Notes: generated by a model not told the origin, from the sequence alone. A stretch of DNA of 53,448 nucleotides from Mycoplasmatota bacterium (GCA_030595255.1 JAUVDP010000005.1:1-53448); one strand, 5' to 3'. Counted from the stretch's first letter, positions 39,605-49,619 are shown. Translations and numbers: made by a program.

Positions 39605-42253
39605 ATGGCAGAAAAAAGCGGATTAATTGAGAAATCGTTAAATATTAATTATTTAAAAGTACAAAAAGCAGAAATAGGAGTTACTGAAAAAACTAGTGAT
39701 CTTAAAAAAGGATTTCTAAAAAATACAGCAAATCACTTAAAGGATTTTAAGGCTGAACAAAAAGCAGTCGAAGCTCAAAAGAAAGCTGTAAAAGCTAAGT
39801 TTAAGGCTAGCTTAGATAGTGTTAACATTAATCATAAAAAACACTTTGGTGATTTATTAGAAAAAACTAAAGAAGTTGAAGAAAACTATGTAAGCGACCT
39901 TGAGAAAGTTACAGTTTCAAAAGAAACAGATGAAGCTAAACTTAATAAAGCAATTAAAGAAATCGAAAAAGATCATCTTAAAGAAGTTGAAAGTTTATTA
40001 AAAGGATATGAAAGTAATATCGCTAAAAGCAATAAAGAAAAAGAACAAATTGATGCTAAAGCATTATCTGATGTTGAAAACTTAAATAAAAAACTACAAG
40101 ATGCAAAAGAAAAGCACTTAGAAAAAGTGTCTTCTTTTAATGAAAAAATATCAGAGAAAATAGACAAATTAAAAGAGTCAAGTGATAAAAAAATTGCAAA
40201 AGAAAATGCAGATATACTTAAAGAAGAAGAAAAAAATGCTAAATCAATTGAAGATTTAAAACCTGGATTCGATAAAAAATTAGCTGAAGTTGAAAAAAAA
40301 GTTGCATTAGAAAAACAACAATTTGATACTAAATATGTTGCAATTAAATCAACATTAGATTCTAAAGTAGCTAGACATGAAAAATTTATGAATAAGAACA
40401 TAAAAGATAATGACCAAAGAGCAGCTAAACAACATAAAAAAGAAATAGCAATTTTACAAAAAAATGCTGATAAAGAACTAAAAATATTAACTAATGAACA
40501 TAATGAGAAGTTTAAAGGAGTAAATTCTAAAAGAAAATTATTGATTCAAGAGAATCTAGAATCAATAGCTACTTTAGCTAAAAAGTTAATTACTGCTAGA
40601 GAAGAAAAACTATATCAAATTGAATCACATAAAGTTATCTTAAGTAAAGATGTTGATAGTATTAAACTAGAAACTGATTTAAAAGTTCAAGAAGCAATTA
40701 ATAAATTAAATGAAGTTGAAAGAGATAACTTAATAAAATCATCAGGTATTGTTTTAAAACAAAAACTAGATATTGAACAAGAAGATGATTCTCAAGTTAA
40801 ATTAAAAGTTGTATTTGATAAACAAAATGAAATTAATAAAATCAAAAGTGAACAAGAGTTAGCTATTAAGAATAAAGAACTTAAGCTTATTGATTCTAAA
40901 TTAGAATTAAAAATTAAGTTAATGGAATTGAAAAAAGCAATTGAGTTATCTAAAATAGAAAATGAAACAAAAGTTTCTGAAAAAGAATTAGTATTAGATA
41001 CTAAAGTAAATGAAGAAAATGAAATTATTGAATATCATAATATTGATTTTGTTTGTCAAAGCCAATTATCATCAGAAAACCTTTCATTCCAAACAGAGAT
41101 TAAATCACTGTTTGAAGGTAGAGAAGAAGTTATCTTAGCTTATGAAGAACTTGAATTAGCTAATAGATCTTCATTAAAAGTAAAATTCTTAGAAGCTCAA
41201 AAAGCAAGAATTGAAGCTGATAAAGAAGTAGTTATTGCTAAGATTAATGGTGCATTTGAGACTGAACAAATCTTATATGATGAAGAAAGAGAAAAAGCTT
41301 CATCTAAAGACTTAGAAGAACTTAAAATTTATGAAAAAGAAGCAAATGATGCAATTAAAAAAATAACTGATAAAAGAAATGCCTTAGATCCTAAAGCTTA
41401 TAAAAAAGAAATTAAGGATTTAGATAATGATATTAATGATAGTCGTAATGAATTAAATACTTATGTTCATACAAAAAGAGAAAACATTACTTCTAATACA
41501 GTATTATTTGATAAAGGTATCGCTGAAGTTAAGGCAAGAAGAGAAACTTCTATTGATGAAACAAAAGAATTCTTTAGCCAAGAACTATTAAGAATTAATG
41601 AAGCAATTGAACTTGTTATCAGTAATAAAGATAAAGAATTAAAAGAAGCTAAAAATAGACATCTTAAAACATTTGAAAATACTGCATTATTACTTCAAAA
41701 TGCTCAACTTAGAAATAATTTATTAGTTGAAGAAACTACAGCATTTAAAATGAGTAGAATTCAGAATGAAAATAATGTTATTAAAGACTTTAAAGATATA
41801 TTTGAAAAACAAAAATTTGGATTTAAAGAAGTTTACGATGAGAATCTATCAGAATTGGAAGCTAAAATTAGAAGTGAAGAATCTATAAGTAAAGATGGTT
41901 TATCTAATGCTGAAGCAAGTTATGAAGCCAAAGTTGCTGAATTTACTAGACACCTTCAAGATGCTGAAAATGCTGAAGCTAGTAAGTTAGAAAAACAATC
42001 TTCAATTCACAAACAAAACTATTCTACTATAGAACTTAATGCAAGTAACAAAGTTAGTAATATTAAAGTAGACTTCGTTACCAAAGAGAATACTTATAAA
42101 GCAAACGTTACTGAAATTGATAAAAATATAAGTAATCAATCTAAGAACTTTGAAGCTACTAAAAAAGCTGTTAAAAAAGATTATGAACTTACTTTAGCTA
42201 AAAATAATAGTGAAGTTAATTTAAAACTGCAACAAGATATTAAAGCATTATAA
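39605..42253 (+). CDS. Giant coiled-coil protein, probable cytoskeletal element
   Basis: An 882-aa protein made almost wholly of Lys/Glu/Ala/Leu heptad-type sequence from about residue 20 to the end. There is no membrane helix, no signal peptide and no P-loop, so it is not an SMC-type ATPase. One cysteine is visible in the middle (DFVCQSQ). Long charged helices of this kind form rods or scaffolds. It lies right after the mreB-EAL operon, separated by a terminator, and carries its own promoter-like element, so it is co-located but separately expressed. ATG 39605 has an AAAGGAGGATC site; the longer frame from 39566 starts in the promoter. No named family recognised. Confidence 0.8.
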   Translation: MAEKSGLIEKSLNINYLKVQKAEIGVTEKTSDLKKGFLKNTANHLKDFKAEQKAVEAQKKAVKAKFKASLDSVNINHKKHFGDLLEKTKEVEENYVSDLEKVTVSKETDEAKLNKAIKEIEKDHLKEVESLLKGYESNIAKSNKEKEQIDAKALSDVENLNKKLQDAKEKHLEKVSSFNEKISEKIDKLKESSDKKIAKENADILKEEEKNAKSIEDLKPGFDKKLAEVEKKVALEKQQFDTKYVAIKSTLDSKVARHEKFMNKNIKDNDQRAAKQHKKEIAILQKNADKELKILTNEHNEKFKGVNSKRKLLIQENLESIATLAKKLITAREEKLYQIESHKVILSKDVDSIKLETDLKVQEAINKLNEVERDNLIKSSGIVLKQKLDIEQEDDSQVKLKVVFDKQNEINKIKSEQELAIKNKELKLIDSKLELKIKLMELKKAIELSKIENETKVSEKELVLDTKVNEENEIIEYHNIDFVCQSQLSSENLSFQTEIKSLFEGREEVILAYEELELANRSSLKVKFLEAQKARIEADKEVVIAKINGAFETEQILYDEEREKASSKDLEELKIYEKEANDAIKKITDKRNALDPKAYKKEIKDLDNDINDSRNELNTYVHTKRENITSNTVLFDKGIAEVKARRETSIDETKEFFSQELLRINEAIELVISNKDKELKEAKNRHLKTFENTALLLQNAQLRNNLLVEETTAFKMSRIQNENNVIKDFKDIFEKQKFGFKEVYDENLSELEAKIRSEESISKDGLSNAEASYEAKVAEFTRHLQDAENAEASKLEKQSSIHKQNYSTIELNASNKVSNIKVDFVTKENTYKANVTEIDKNISNQSKNFEATKKAVKKDYELTLAKNNSEVNLKLQQDIKAL

Positions 42254-42257
42254 TCAC

Positions 42258-42290
42258 AAAAAAAAGGACTTTTTAGTCCTTTTTTATTTT
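42258..42290. terminator. Bidirectional terminator
   Basis: Stem AAAAAGGACT (42261-42270) with AGTCCTTTTT (42275-42284), TTTT loop, A and T runs. Between convergent genes. Confidence 0.9.
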
Positions 42291-42947
42291 GATTTTTCCT
42301 TTTTTAATTTCATAAATAATATCTGCATGTTTTGCTACATTCTGAGAGTGCGTTACAATAATTACACACTTCCCTTTTAAAGCTAAATCTTTAAATATAT
42401 CAATGATTTCATCTTCAGTATCATCATCTAAATTACCTGTAGGTTCATCAGCTAAAATTACTTTGGAATTATGGACTAAAGCGCGAGCTATAGCCACACG
42501 TTGTTGTTCACCACCACTGATTTTTAAGACTTCTCTATCCGCAGTTTCTTTATCAATTCCTAAATTTTCAAGTATCTCATATGCTTTTTCTTTTTTATTA
42601 GGAACTTTAACTTTTTTAATATCCATAGCTGTGATTACATTTTGAATCGCAGTCATATAATTAATTAAGTTATATGATTGAAATATTACATTTACAAACT
42701 CTTTTCTATATTTTGTATATCCAATATCATTAATAGATTCATCTAGATATGTAATATCTCCATCTTGAACTGAATCAAGTCCACTAAGTAAAGATAATAA
42801 TGTTGTTTTTCCTGATCCACTTGATCCAACAACTGCGTATAATTTACCTGTTTCAAAAGTAATATTAATATCTTTTAAAACAGCTCTCATTTTTTGTCCA
42901 TCTTCATATCTATGATATAAGTTCTTTACTTCTATTAAGTTTTCCAT
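42273..42947 (-). CDS. MacB/LolD-type ABC transporter ATPase
   Basis: A 224-aa ATPase. Walker A is [11 protein letters not shown], the signature [15 protein letters not shown], Walker [14 protein letters not shown] and the switch IVTHS, all as in LolD/MacB/FtsE-like proteins that drive FtsX-type permeases. Its start overlaps the terminal region of the permease gene: ATG 42947 follows AGGTG at 42958-42954. It is the second gene of a two-gene operon with the permease. It differs from the fused MacB-like protein at 20272. Confidence 0.9.
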   Translation of the reverse strand: MENLIEVKNLYHRYEDGQKMRAVLKDINITFETGKLYAVVGSSGSGKTTLLSLLSGLDSVQDGDITYLDESINDIGYTKYRKEFVNVIFQSYNLINYMTAIQNVITAMDIKKVKVPNKKEKAYEILENLGIDKETADREVLKISGGEQQRVAIARALVHNSKVILADEPTGNLDDDTEDEIIDIFKDLALKGKCVIIVTHSQNVAKHADIIYEIKKGKIKIKKD

Positions 42948-42956
42948 CTTTTTCAC

Positions 42957-44351
42957 CTAGTTTCTTGACGATAATATTTTTTTAGGTTGGAATCTAGTTA
43001 TATATAAACTAGGTATCGCACTACTTAATATTATTATCATACTTCCTAAAGCTATTGTTACTAAAAAGTCATTGAATGAAACTGATACATCTATTTCATC
43101 TATATATTCAACATCACCTAGTGGAGTTAATGTAATCATTCCTCCACCACCGCCACCTTTTGGTGTATCAGTAGTTTCAGTACTTGCATCAGCTACTTCA
43201 TTTTCAATTAGTACATCACCTAAATATCCACTTATACTATTACTTGTAGCTATTGCAAGTGTAAAAGCAACTGTTGCAATTAATAGTAATTCAATTAAGT
43301 ATTGAAGACTAATTTTTATTTTATCTTCTCCTAAAGAAAGTAATACTCCAATTTCATATTTTCTTTCTTTTAAAGTGTTAATAATTAATAGTGTTAAAAT
43401 TACAACTGCTGCTACAACTACTGCGATTAATACAATATCACTAAACGAAGCAACACTTTGTAAAGGTGCTGTAATGGCATCATAATTAACATCGTTGAAT
43501 GTTAATGCACCACTACTTATTTCCTCATGGTTTAAAGTGCTTTCTTCTACAAATAGATCAATATTTAAAGGATCATCTAAGTAATATTTTGCGGTAGTTA
43601 TTGTAAAATTTGAAGTATAATCTTGTCCGTTAATTGATAACGCATCATTTAACGGAATAAATACTTCATTATCAATAATGTTTCTACCAGTAGTTTCAAA
43701 GGCATCTTCACTATTGAATAATCCAACAATTATAAATCCTGTTTCATTTAACCCTTCTTGGTTTACTAGTGATAAAGTATCCCCAATAACTAAGTCATTT
43801 TGAAATGCGAGTGTTTCAGATATTATTATTACTCCTTGATCACTTCCTGAAAAGGAAGTACTCTCAAGTGTTAATTCATATGCTCCACTATCACCAAACT
43901 GATCTAGCAATATTGGATTGTAAGTTCCTGTTACACTAATTTTATTTATATTGGTATAGTCTAATGTTCCTACATCGTTTAACGGTAAGAAACCAACTGC
44001 TACTGTGCTTGTAGTAAAACTAAAGTTAAAGTCAGTAACATATTCACTTTCTGCTATTTCATACGCTATTTCACTTGATATAGGTGTAAGTAAATTATTT
44101 ATCTCTTCACTTGAAGGTCTAGTTCCATACTCATCTCTATATGATCTAATGTAATCAAATAAATCAGTTTTATTTGTTGTTAATGTAATTTCAGGTCCAA
44201 GCGAGATTCTTGCTTGGTCCATTGCTTCTATAGTTGCACTCTTTATAGATATGCTACTTAGTACTAAGTTAGCAATCACAAATAGTAATGTTGCTAGAAT
44301 AATGGTACGTCCTTTATTTTTAATAACGCTAATCCAAGATCTTTTAAACAT
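42957..44351 (-). CDS. FtsX-like ABC permease (MacB type)
   Basis: A 464-aa permease: one N-terminal helix (about 17-38), a large external domain (about 40-310) and three C-terminal helices. The cytoplasmic loop NTLKERKYEIGVLLSLGEDK is the FtsX signature. A second external loop near residue 385-420 carries a TETTDTPKGGGGGG low-complexity linker. ATG 44351 follows GGAGGAG; the GTG at 44360 overlaps that site. The partner ATPase is the next gene. It is likely a mechanotransmitting exporter; substrate unknown. Confidence 0.88.
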   Translation of the reverse strand: MFKRSWISVIKNKGRTIILATLLFVIANLVLSSISIKSATIEAMDQARISLGPEITLTTNKTDLFDYIRSYRDEYGTRPSSEEINNLLTPISSEIAYEIAESEYVTDFNFSFTTSTVAVGFLPLNDVGTLDYTNINKISVTGTYNPILLDQFGDSGAYELTLESTSFSGSDQGVIIISETLAFQNDLVIGDTLSLVNQEGLNETGFIIVGLFNSEDAFETTGRNIIDNEVFIPLNDALSINGQDYTSNFTITTAKYYLDDPLNIDLFVEESTLNHEEISSGALTFNDVNYDAITAPLQSVASFSDIVLIAVVVAAVVILTLLIINTLKERKYEIGVLLSLGEDKIKISLQYLIELLLIATVAFTLAIATSNSISGYLGDVLIENEVADASTETTDTPKGGGGGGMITLTPLGDVEYIDEIDVSVSFNDFLVTIALGSMIIILSSAIPSLYITRFQPKKILSSRN

Positions 44352-44510
44352 AATTATCACTCCTCCAGTTAATTAATAATAATTATACTTTATCCATTTT
44401 TAAGATATGTGAAAGAGTAGTGAAGATTTGTAATTAAATTAAACTTAATTAAATACATAAAATTATCACAAGTATATATTATAATAAGTATATATAAGTA
44501 GGTGAGATAT

Positions 44511-46055
44511 ATGAGATCTAATATTAAAAGGATTTTATGGGTAGTATTAATTGTAATTATTGCTTTAGCTAGTAAAGCACTTTTTGAATATGTATATAAT
44601 TTCTATGCAAGTAAATATTTACTTGCACAATTCTTCAATGTTGTATTTCATTATACAGTTACAGGGGTAGCTATCCTTATTTGGATTGGGATTGTAGCTA
44701 GTAGTAAAACAACACCTTCAAAGCTTCCTTGGCTTATACTTTTATTATTTGAGCCTTTTATAGGATTATCTTTATTCCTTACTTTTGGTAGGAACTTTAA
44801 AAGAAGTAGGAGATTTAGAACTCATCCACTTATCCATGATGGTAAGTATTTAACTAATGAACCTACAACTGATTTTAATGATCAGGGTTATCTAGATATT
44901 GATTCTGAAATAACTGATATATATAAAACTGCTTATAATATTACTAGTCACCACGCTTATCTAAATAATTCAAAAGCTTCAGTTTTAACAAACGGAAAAG
45001 AGTTTTTCCCTAGATTAATTAAAGAGATTAAAGCTGCTGAAAAATATATATTAATGGAGTACTACATTATTAGAACTGATAGAATTGGTAAAAAAGTATT
45101 AAACCTTCTTATAAAAAAAGCAGAAGAGGGAGTAGAAGTTAAATTAATTTACGATTCAATTGGGAGTGTTATGCTTAATAAAAAATTTGTGAGAAATTTG
45201 AAAAAAAGTAAAGTCAAAGTTGTTGCAAATGATAGAGTATACTTTGGTCTATTTAATACTAGAATCAATTATCGTAATCATCGTAAGATTACAATAATTG
45301 ATGGTAAGTATGGTTTTATTGGTGGAATGAATTTAGCTGACGAATATAATAACGGAGTTAAGAAATTTGGTCATTTTAGAGATACTCACTTAGTACTTGA
45401 AGGATTAGTTATTAATTCATTAACTTCTCTATTCTTTAGAGATTGGTATTACAATACTAATATATTTATCGAAGATTCAAAATACTATAATGCTTTAAAA
45501 GTAGATGTTGAAGGATTAGTTCAAATCATACCTTCAGGACCTGATTTCCACTATCCTCCAATTAGAAATACATATGTTAAAATGATTAATAACGCGAAGA
45601 TATCAATTAAGATTATGACGCCTTATTTAGCGCTAGATCAGCAGATGTTAACGTCTTTAATTATCGCCTCTAAAGGTGGAGTTAAAGTTGATATTATTAT
45701 CCCTGGTATCCCTGATAGAAAATCAGTATACTTAGTAACTAAATCATTTATTGGTGAATTATTAGATGCTGGAATAAATATCTATTTCTATAAAAAAGGT
45801 TTCACCCACGCTAAAGTATTAATCTCTGATGATACACTTGCGTCATGTGGTACTTATAACTTAGATAATAGAAGTGCAATTATTAATTTTGAAGCTACAG
45901 CTTTACTATATAAAACTGGAGTAGATAAACTTATTAAAGATTTTAATAAAGACTTATCAATATCTAAACAAGTGAATCCAAAAAGATGGGGTAATAGAGG
46001 AATTACTAGTAGAATTGTGGAAGGTATGTTTAATCTATTTTCTCCACTAGTTTAA
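44511..46055 (+). CDS. cls: Cardiolipin synthase
   Basis: Joins two phosphatidylglycerol molecules to cardiolipin at the membrane. The 514-aa protein has two N-terminal helices (about 8-26 and 38-60), a PLD-nuclease N-terminal segment (LPWLILLLFEPFIGLSLFLTFG-like) and two HKD motifs. The first is HRKITIID in the NYRNHRK region, followed by GGMN; the second is HAKVLISD, followed by GTYNLDNRS. Length and order match bacterial ClsA-type enzymes. ATG 44511 follows AGGTGAG. ABC genes follow 34 nt later. Confidence 0.93.
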   Translation: MRSNIKRILWVVLIVIIALASKALFEYVYNFYASKYLLAQFFNVVFHYTVTGVAILIWIGIVASSKTTPSKLPWLILLLFEPFIGLSLFLTFGRNFKRSRRFRTHPLIHDGKYLTNEPTTDFNDQGYLDIDSEITDIYKTAYNITSHHAYLNNSKASVLTNGKEFFPRLIKEIKAAEKYILMEYYIIRTDRIGKKVLNLLIKKAEEGVEVKLIYDSIGSVMLNKKFVRNLKKSKVKVVANDRVYFGLFNTRINYRNHRKITIIDGKYGFIGGMNLADEYNNGVKKFGHFRDTHLVLEGLVINSLTSLFFRDWYYNTNIFIEDSKYYNALKVDVEGLVQIIPSGPDFHYPPIRNTYVKMINNAKISIKIMTPYLALDQQMLTSLIIASKGGVKVDIIIPGIPDRKSVYLVTKSFIGELLDAGINIYFYKKGFTHAKVLISDDTLASCGTYNLDNRSAIINFEATALLYKTGVDKLIKDFNKDLSISKQVNPKRWGNRGITSRIVEGMFNLFSPLV

Positions 46056-46089
46056 TAAAAAATATATTTAATACATGAGGGTGATATAA

Positions 46090-46998
46090 ATGAAAGCTAT
46101 TGAAGTTGTAAATTTAGTTAAGACTTATGGTGACATAGAAGCAGTAAAGAATATAAGTTTCAGTGTTGAAAAAGACTCATTCTTTGCTTTTTTAGGACCT
46201 AACGGAGCTGGGAAGAGTACTACTATAAATATTATAGCTACTCTCTTAGAGAAGAACACAGGTACTGTTAAAGTTGCGAACTATGAGTTAGGTAAAGATG
46301 ATTCGAGTATTAGAAGAAAGATTGGAGTTGTTTTTCAAGGTTCTATGTTAGATGACTTACTAACAGTTAAAGAAAATTTAGAAGTTAGAGGTTCTTTTTA
46401 TGATATTAGTAAATATGAAGTAATGAATAGAATTAATGAAATTAATGAGTATTTAGAAATACTTTCTTTTATTAATCAAAGATATGAATCGTTAAGTGGA
46501 GGGCAAAGAAGAAAAGCGGATATTGCGAGAGCTTTACTTAACTGGCCTGAGATATTAATTTTAGATGAACCTACTACAGGACTCGATCCTAAAAGTAGAA
46601 AAGATATATGGAAGTTAATAGAGAAACTAAGAAAAGAAAAAGAAATAACTATCTTCTTAACTACTCATTATATGGAAGAAGCATTAGATGCGAATAGAGT
46701 AGTTATAATAGATGAAGGAGTAATTGTAGCTATGGGTTCTAGTGAGGAGTTAAGATTAAAATATTCTAGTGATAGAATTAAAGTTATTCCACATAACGGA
46801 TTTGAAGAAATACTTATAAAAGATAAAGTTAATTATTATATAGTAAATGAAACAATAAATATTATTATTGATAGTTGTTTTGATGGATTACCTTTTATTG
46901 AAAAATATAAGGAACATATAAAAGAATTTGAAGTACTAAGAGGTAATATGGATGATGTCTTTTTAAATATTACTGGTAAAAGGTTGGTGAGTAAATAA
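46090..46998 (+). CDS. ABC-2 exporter ATP-binding protein (DrrA type)
   Basis: A 302-aa ATPase with Walker A GPNGAGKST, Q-loop VVFQ, signature LSGGQRRKADIARAL, Walker B ILILDEPTTGLDP and switch TTHYMEEA, followed by a DrrA-type C-terminal domain. This class drives drug, bacteriocin or lipid exporters with ABC-2 permeases. Its stop overlaps the permease start (TAATG), so the pair is coupled. A GGGTGAT site precedes the ATG. It may be co-transcribed with cls upstream. Confidence 0.92.
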   Translation: MKAIEVVNLVKTYGDIEAVKNISFSVEKDSFFAFLGPNGAGKSTTINIIATLLEKNTGTVKVANYELGKDDSSIRRKIGVVFQGSMLDDLLTVKENLEVRGSFYDISKYEVMNRINEINEYLEILSFINQRYESLSGGQRRKADIARALLNWPEILILDEPTTGLDPKSRKDIWKLIEKLRKEKEITIFLTTHYMEEALDANRVVIIDEGVIVAMGSSEELRLKYSSDRIKVIPHNGFEEILIKDKVNYYIVNETINIIIDSCFDGLPFIEKYKEHIKEFEVLRGNMDDVFLNITGKRLVSK

Positions 46999-47873
46999 TG
47001 AATGTACTATATCAACTAGTATTAAGAAACACTAGAATATTTTTAAGAGATAAAGCAACTGTATTCTTTAGCTTTTTTTCAGTAATTATAATAATAGTAT
47101 TGTATGTACTGTTTTTAGGAAAAATGCATTCAGACAGCTTATCTGAAGCTTATAATAATATTGATGGGATTGATTGGCTTGTAAGTTCATGGATAATGGC
47201 TGGTATCTTAACTGTTTCCACAGTTACTGTACCACTAAGTTCTATTGGAACTTTGATTAATGATAGAAAATCAGGAGTATTAAACGATTTTTATACATCA
47301 CCAATAAATAGAAATGTATTAGCGCTTAGTTATTTAATTAGTTCATGGGTAATAGCTATTATAATGGTAATATTAAACTTTGTTGTAGGACAAACTTATG
47401 TAGTAATTATGGGTGGAGAGATATTAGGATTTGTTTCTACAATTAAAATATTAGGGCTTATATTATTATCAATTATGACTTTTAGTAGTTTGTTCTTCTA
47501 TATAGCTTTATTCATGAAAACATCAAATGCATTTAGTACTCTAGCTACTTTAGTAGGGACATTTATAGGATTCCTTGGAGGAATCTATATACCTATTGGT
47601 GTACTAAGTAAGAATATCCAAACAGTAATGAATTTATTACCAAGCGCACATAGTGTAACTTTGATGAGAAATGTTTATATGGAAGGTGCAATTGATAAAG
47701 TGTTTGGAAATGCGCCTGCAGAAGCATTTGAAAGCTATTCATTTATGTTTGGTCTTGAGGTTAATATTGGAGACCATTTGATGAGTCATTTCTCATTAGT
47801 AATCAGTATGATAGCATTTGGATTGTTCTTTTATGTGTTAAGTGTTATTAAGTTGTCAAAATCTAAGTTATAA
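46998..47873 (+). CDS. ABC-2 type exporter permease (DrrB type)
   Basis: A 291-aa membrane protein with six helices. The conserved loop RKSGVLNDFYTSPINR after helix 2 is the ABC-2/DrrB signature (E.r..G....l..tPi.r), and the GGIYIPIGVL segment near helix 5 matches the G-rich permease motif. It works with the coupled ATPase just upstream. Substrate unknown. Confidence 0.9.
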   Translation: MNVLYQLVLRNTRIFLRDKATVFFSFFSVIIIIVLYVLFLGKMHSDSLSEAYNNIDGIDWLVSSWIMAGILTVSTVTVPLSSIGTLINDRKSGVLNDFYTSPINRNVLALSYLISSWVIAIIMVILNFVVGQTYVVIMGGEILGFVSTIKILGLILLSIMTFSSLFFYIALFMKTSNAFSTLATLVGTFIGFLGGIYIPIGVLSKNIQTVMNLLPSAHSVTLMRNVYMEGAIDKVFGNAPAEAFESYSFMFGLEVNIGDHLMSHFSLVISMIAFGLFFYVLSVIKLSKSKL

Positions 47874-47928
47874 TAATTCATAAGATATACATATGTTTAA
47901 GATATAATATAAATATGGAGGTGAACAA

Positions 47929-48213
47929 ATGGGACTATTTAAAAGAAAAAAGAAACAAGAAGATGAACGAACTGATCTTGAAAAGAAATTTGAAGATGTA
48001 GGTCAAGAGGCAGGTAAAAAAACCGGAGTATTTGTTCAAAAAAGCATAGACAAGTTTGAAGAAGTAAAAGTAAAAGTAAATGCGGATGAAAAGATGGAAA
48101 AAGTTAAAGAGTTCGCTTTAAAGGCAGAAGACAAGATTGATGAGATTGTTGATAAAGCAACAAAGGCATCAAAAGAAACTTATGATAAAGTTAAAGAAAA
48201 AGTAGGGAAATAA
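47929..48213 (+). CDS. Small charged helical protein
   Basis: A 94-aa protein with a basic start (FKRKKKQ) followed by a long amphipathic helix of Lys/Glu/Val/Ala repeats (KVKVNADEKMEKVKEFALKA and similar). No membrane helix or cysteine. The pattern resembles YtxH- or LEA/apolipoprotein-like stress proteins, but that is composition only. It has a perfect GGAGGTG site and a TATAAT at 47903-47908. Followed 39 nt later by the VTT-like gene. Confidence 0.7.
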   Translation: MGLFKRKKKQEDERTDLEKKFEDVGQEAGKKTGVFVQKSIDKFEEVKVKVNADEKMEKVKEFALKAEDKIDEIVDKATKASKETYDKVKEKVGK

Positions 48214-48252
48214 TATTTCCCTTCTTTTTAAATTAAGTAAAGGAGGATTATT

Positions 48253-48858
48253 ATGGATTTATTACTATCTATAGATTTTACATCTTTTGTAGATAAAGCT
48301 ATATTGTTTTTAGGAAATTATGGATTCATAATTGTTATAGTGTTTGGGATAGCTCATCCAATACTTGAAAATCCATTATCTTTGTTTAATTTGGCTTTAG
48401 CTATTACACTTTTAGGTACAGGACTAGGTTATATAGTAGTCTTTGTTTCTAATATAATTGGTATATTAATTCTTTACTTTTTAGTTATAAAATTCAAAGA
48501 TAAATATCAAGAAGCAATTGAAGAAAAAAAGATGGCAGATAAGGCGTTAATGTGGATAAAGAATACAGCTATATGGAGACACATAATAGTAATTGGAGTA
48601 CCAATGGTTCCTACCTATCCTGTAAAAGTCGCAGTACCTTTATCAGGGGTAGAATTTAAAAAATATATGGTTACGTTAGTTGGAGCTTATTTATTTTTAT
48701 TCTTTGGGAATACTTTAATATACTATGGAGTATTAGGAATTGTGACTGATAATATTCCTAATTATGTATCATTTACATTATTATCTTTATTTGTGGTGTA
48801 TATTTACTTCGGACATAGAATTTTTTATAAAGAGAAACTAGATCAATTAGGAGAGTAG
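48253..48858 (+). CDS. VTT/DedA-like membrane protein
   Basis: A 201-aa protein with five or six helices. The segment HPILENPLSLFNLALAI in the first half and VPMVPTYPVKVAVPLSGVEFKKY in the second fit the VTT (DedA/SNARE-associated) pattern, in which a P.P-containing re-entrant loop follows an Arg-rich helix; here a WRH precedes it. VTT proteins act as lipid flippases/scramblases, including for undecaprenyl phosphate. The match is moderate. AGGAGG site; stop codon inside the terminator. Confidence 0.6.
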   Translation: MDLLLSIDFTSFVDKAILFLGNYGFIIVIVFGIAHPILENPLSLFNLALAITLLGTGLGYIVVFVSNIIGILILYFLVIKFKDKYQEAIEEKKMADKALMWIKNTAIWRHIIVIGVPMVPTYPVKVAVPLSGVEFKKYMVTLVGAYLFLFFGNTLIYYGVLGIVTDNIPNYVSFTLLSLFVVYIYFGHRIFYKEKLDQLGE

Positions 48859-48875
48859 ATTACTCTCCTTTTATT
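48849..48875 (+). terminator. Intrinsic terminator
   Basis: Stem GGAGAGTA (48850-48857) with TACTCTCC (48861-48868), 3-nt loop, TTTTATTT. Confidence 0.85.
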
Positions 48876-48941
48876 TATAAAAATTTGCGATATACTTCTC
48901 TATTTAGAAAAATTATAATACAATAAATTGAGGTGATAAAT

Positions 48942-49619
48942 ATGTCAGTAGAAATGACAAGAAATATATTAACATTGATAGACATAAAAAAAGTTGGAGA
49001 TGACTACTATATATTCAATTTTGAAATGCCTGAGGGAATTGAGTTTAAAGAAGGACAATATGGTTCATTCAAACATGTAGATAAAGAAATAGAAGGTAGA
49101 AAAGTAAGAGCTTTAAGCTATGCGTCAGGAATTAAAGAAAAGATATTTAAGATTGGTACAAGAATTATAGATAAACCAAGTGATTTTAAAGCTAAGATGT
49201 TAGAATTACAACCAGGAGATAAAATGACTGTTGACGGACCTCTTGGCGACTTTACTTTAGAAGAAGATTACAATAGTGTATTCTTAGCCGCTGGGATTGG
49301 TATTACTCCTATTAGAGGATTACTAAAACAATTAGAGGGCTTAAATTACACAAAAGAAGCTACATTAGTATATGCTGAACATAGACAGTTTTATTGTTTT
49401 GTTGATGATTTTAGTAAAATGAAAAATGTAAATGTTAAGTATGAAAAAACAGGAGAAAATATGAAATCAACTGCGGCAATTATGGGAGCTAAATATAAAA
49501 ATGATGCTTTCTACTACGTATCTGGAAATCCTGGATATGTAACTGCGGTTACTTCAATACTTCAAGGTGAAGGTGTAGATCCAAAACAAATTAAATTTGA
49601 TAAGTTTACAGGATATTAA
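48942..49619 (+). CDS. FAD/NAD(P)H-dependent oxidoreductase of the ferredoxin-NADP reductase family
   Basis: A 225-aa flavoprotein reductase. FAD domain: RALSYAS (usual RxYSxxS), DGPLGDFTL. NAD(P) domain: LAAGIGITPIRGLL, YAEHR and the YYVSGNPGYV loop (usual CGP). There is no [2Fe-2S] domain and no membrane helix, so it is the bare reductase module as in NqrF C-terminal halves, flavodoxin reductases and flavohaemoglobin tails. The redox partner is unknown. ATG 48942 follows GAGGTGAT. Monocistronic. Confidence 0.87.
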   Translation: MSVEMTRNILTLIDIKKVGDDYYIFNFEMPEGIEFKEGQYGSFKHVDKEIEGRKVRALSYASGIKEKIFKIGTRIIDKPSDFKAKMLELQPGDKMTVDGPLGDFTLEEDYNSVFLAAGIGITPIRGLLKQLEGLNYTKEATLVYAEHRQFYCFVDDFSKMKNVNVKYEKTGENMKSTAAIMGAKYKNDAFYYVSGNPGYVTAVTSILQGEGVDPKQIKFDKFTGY

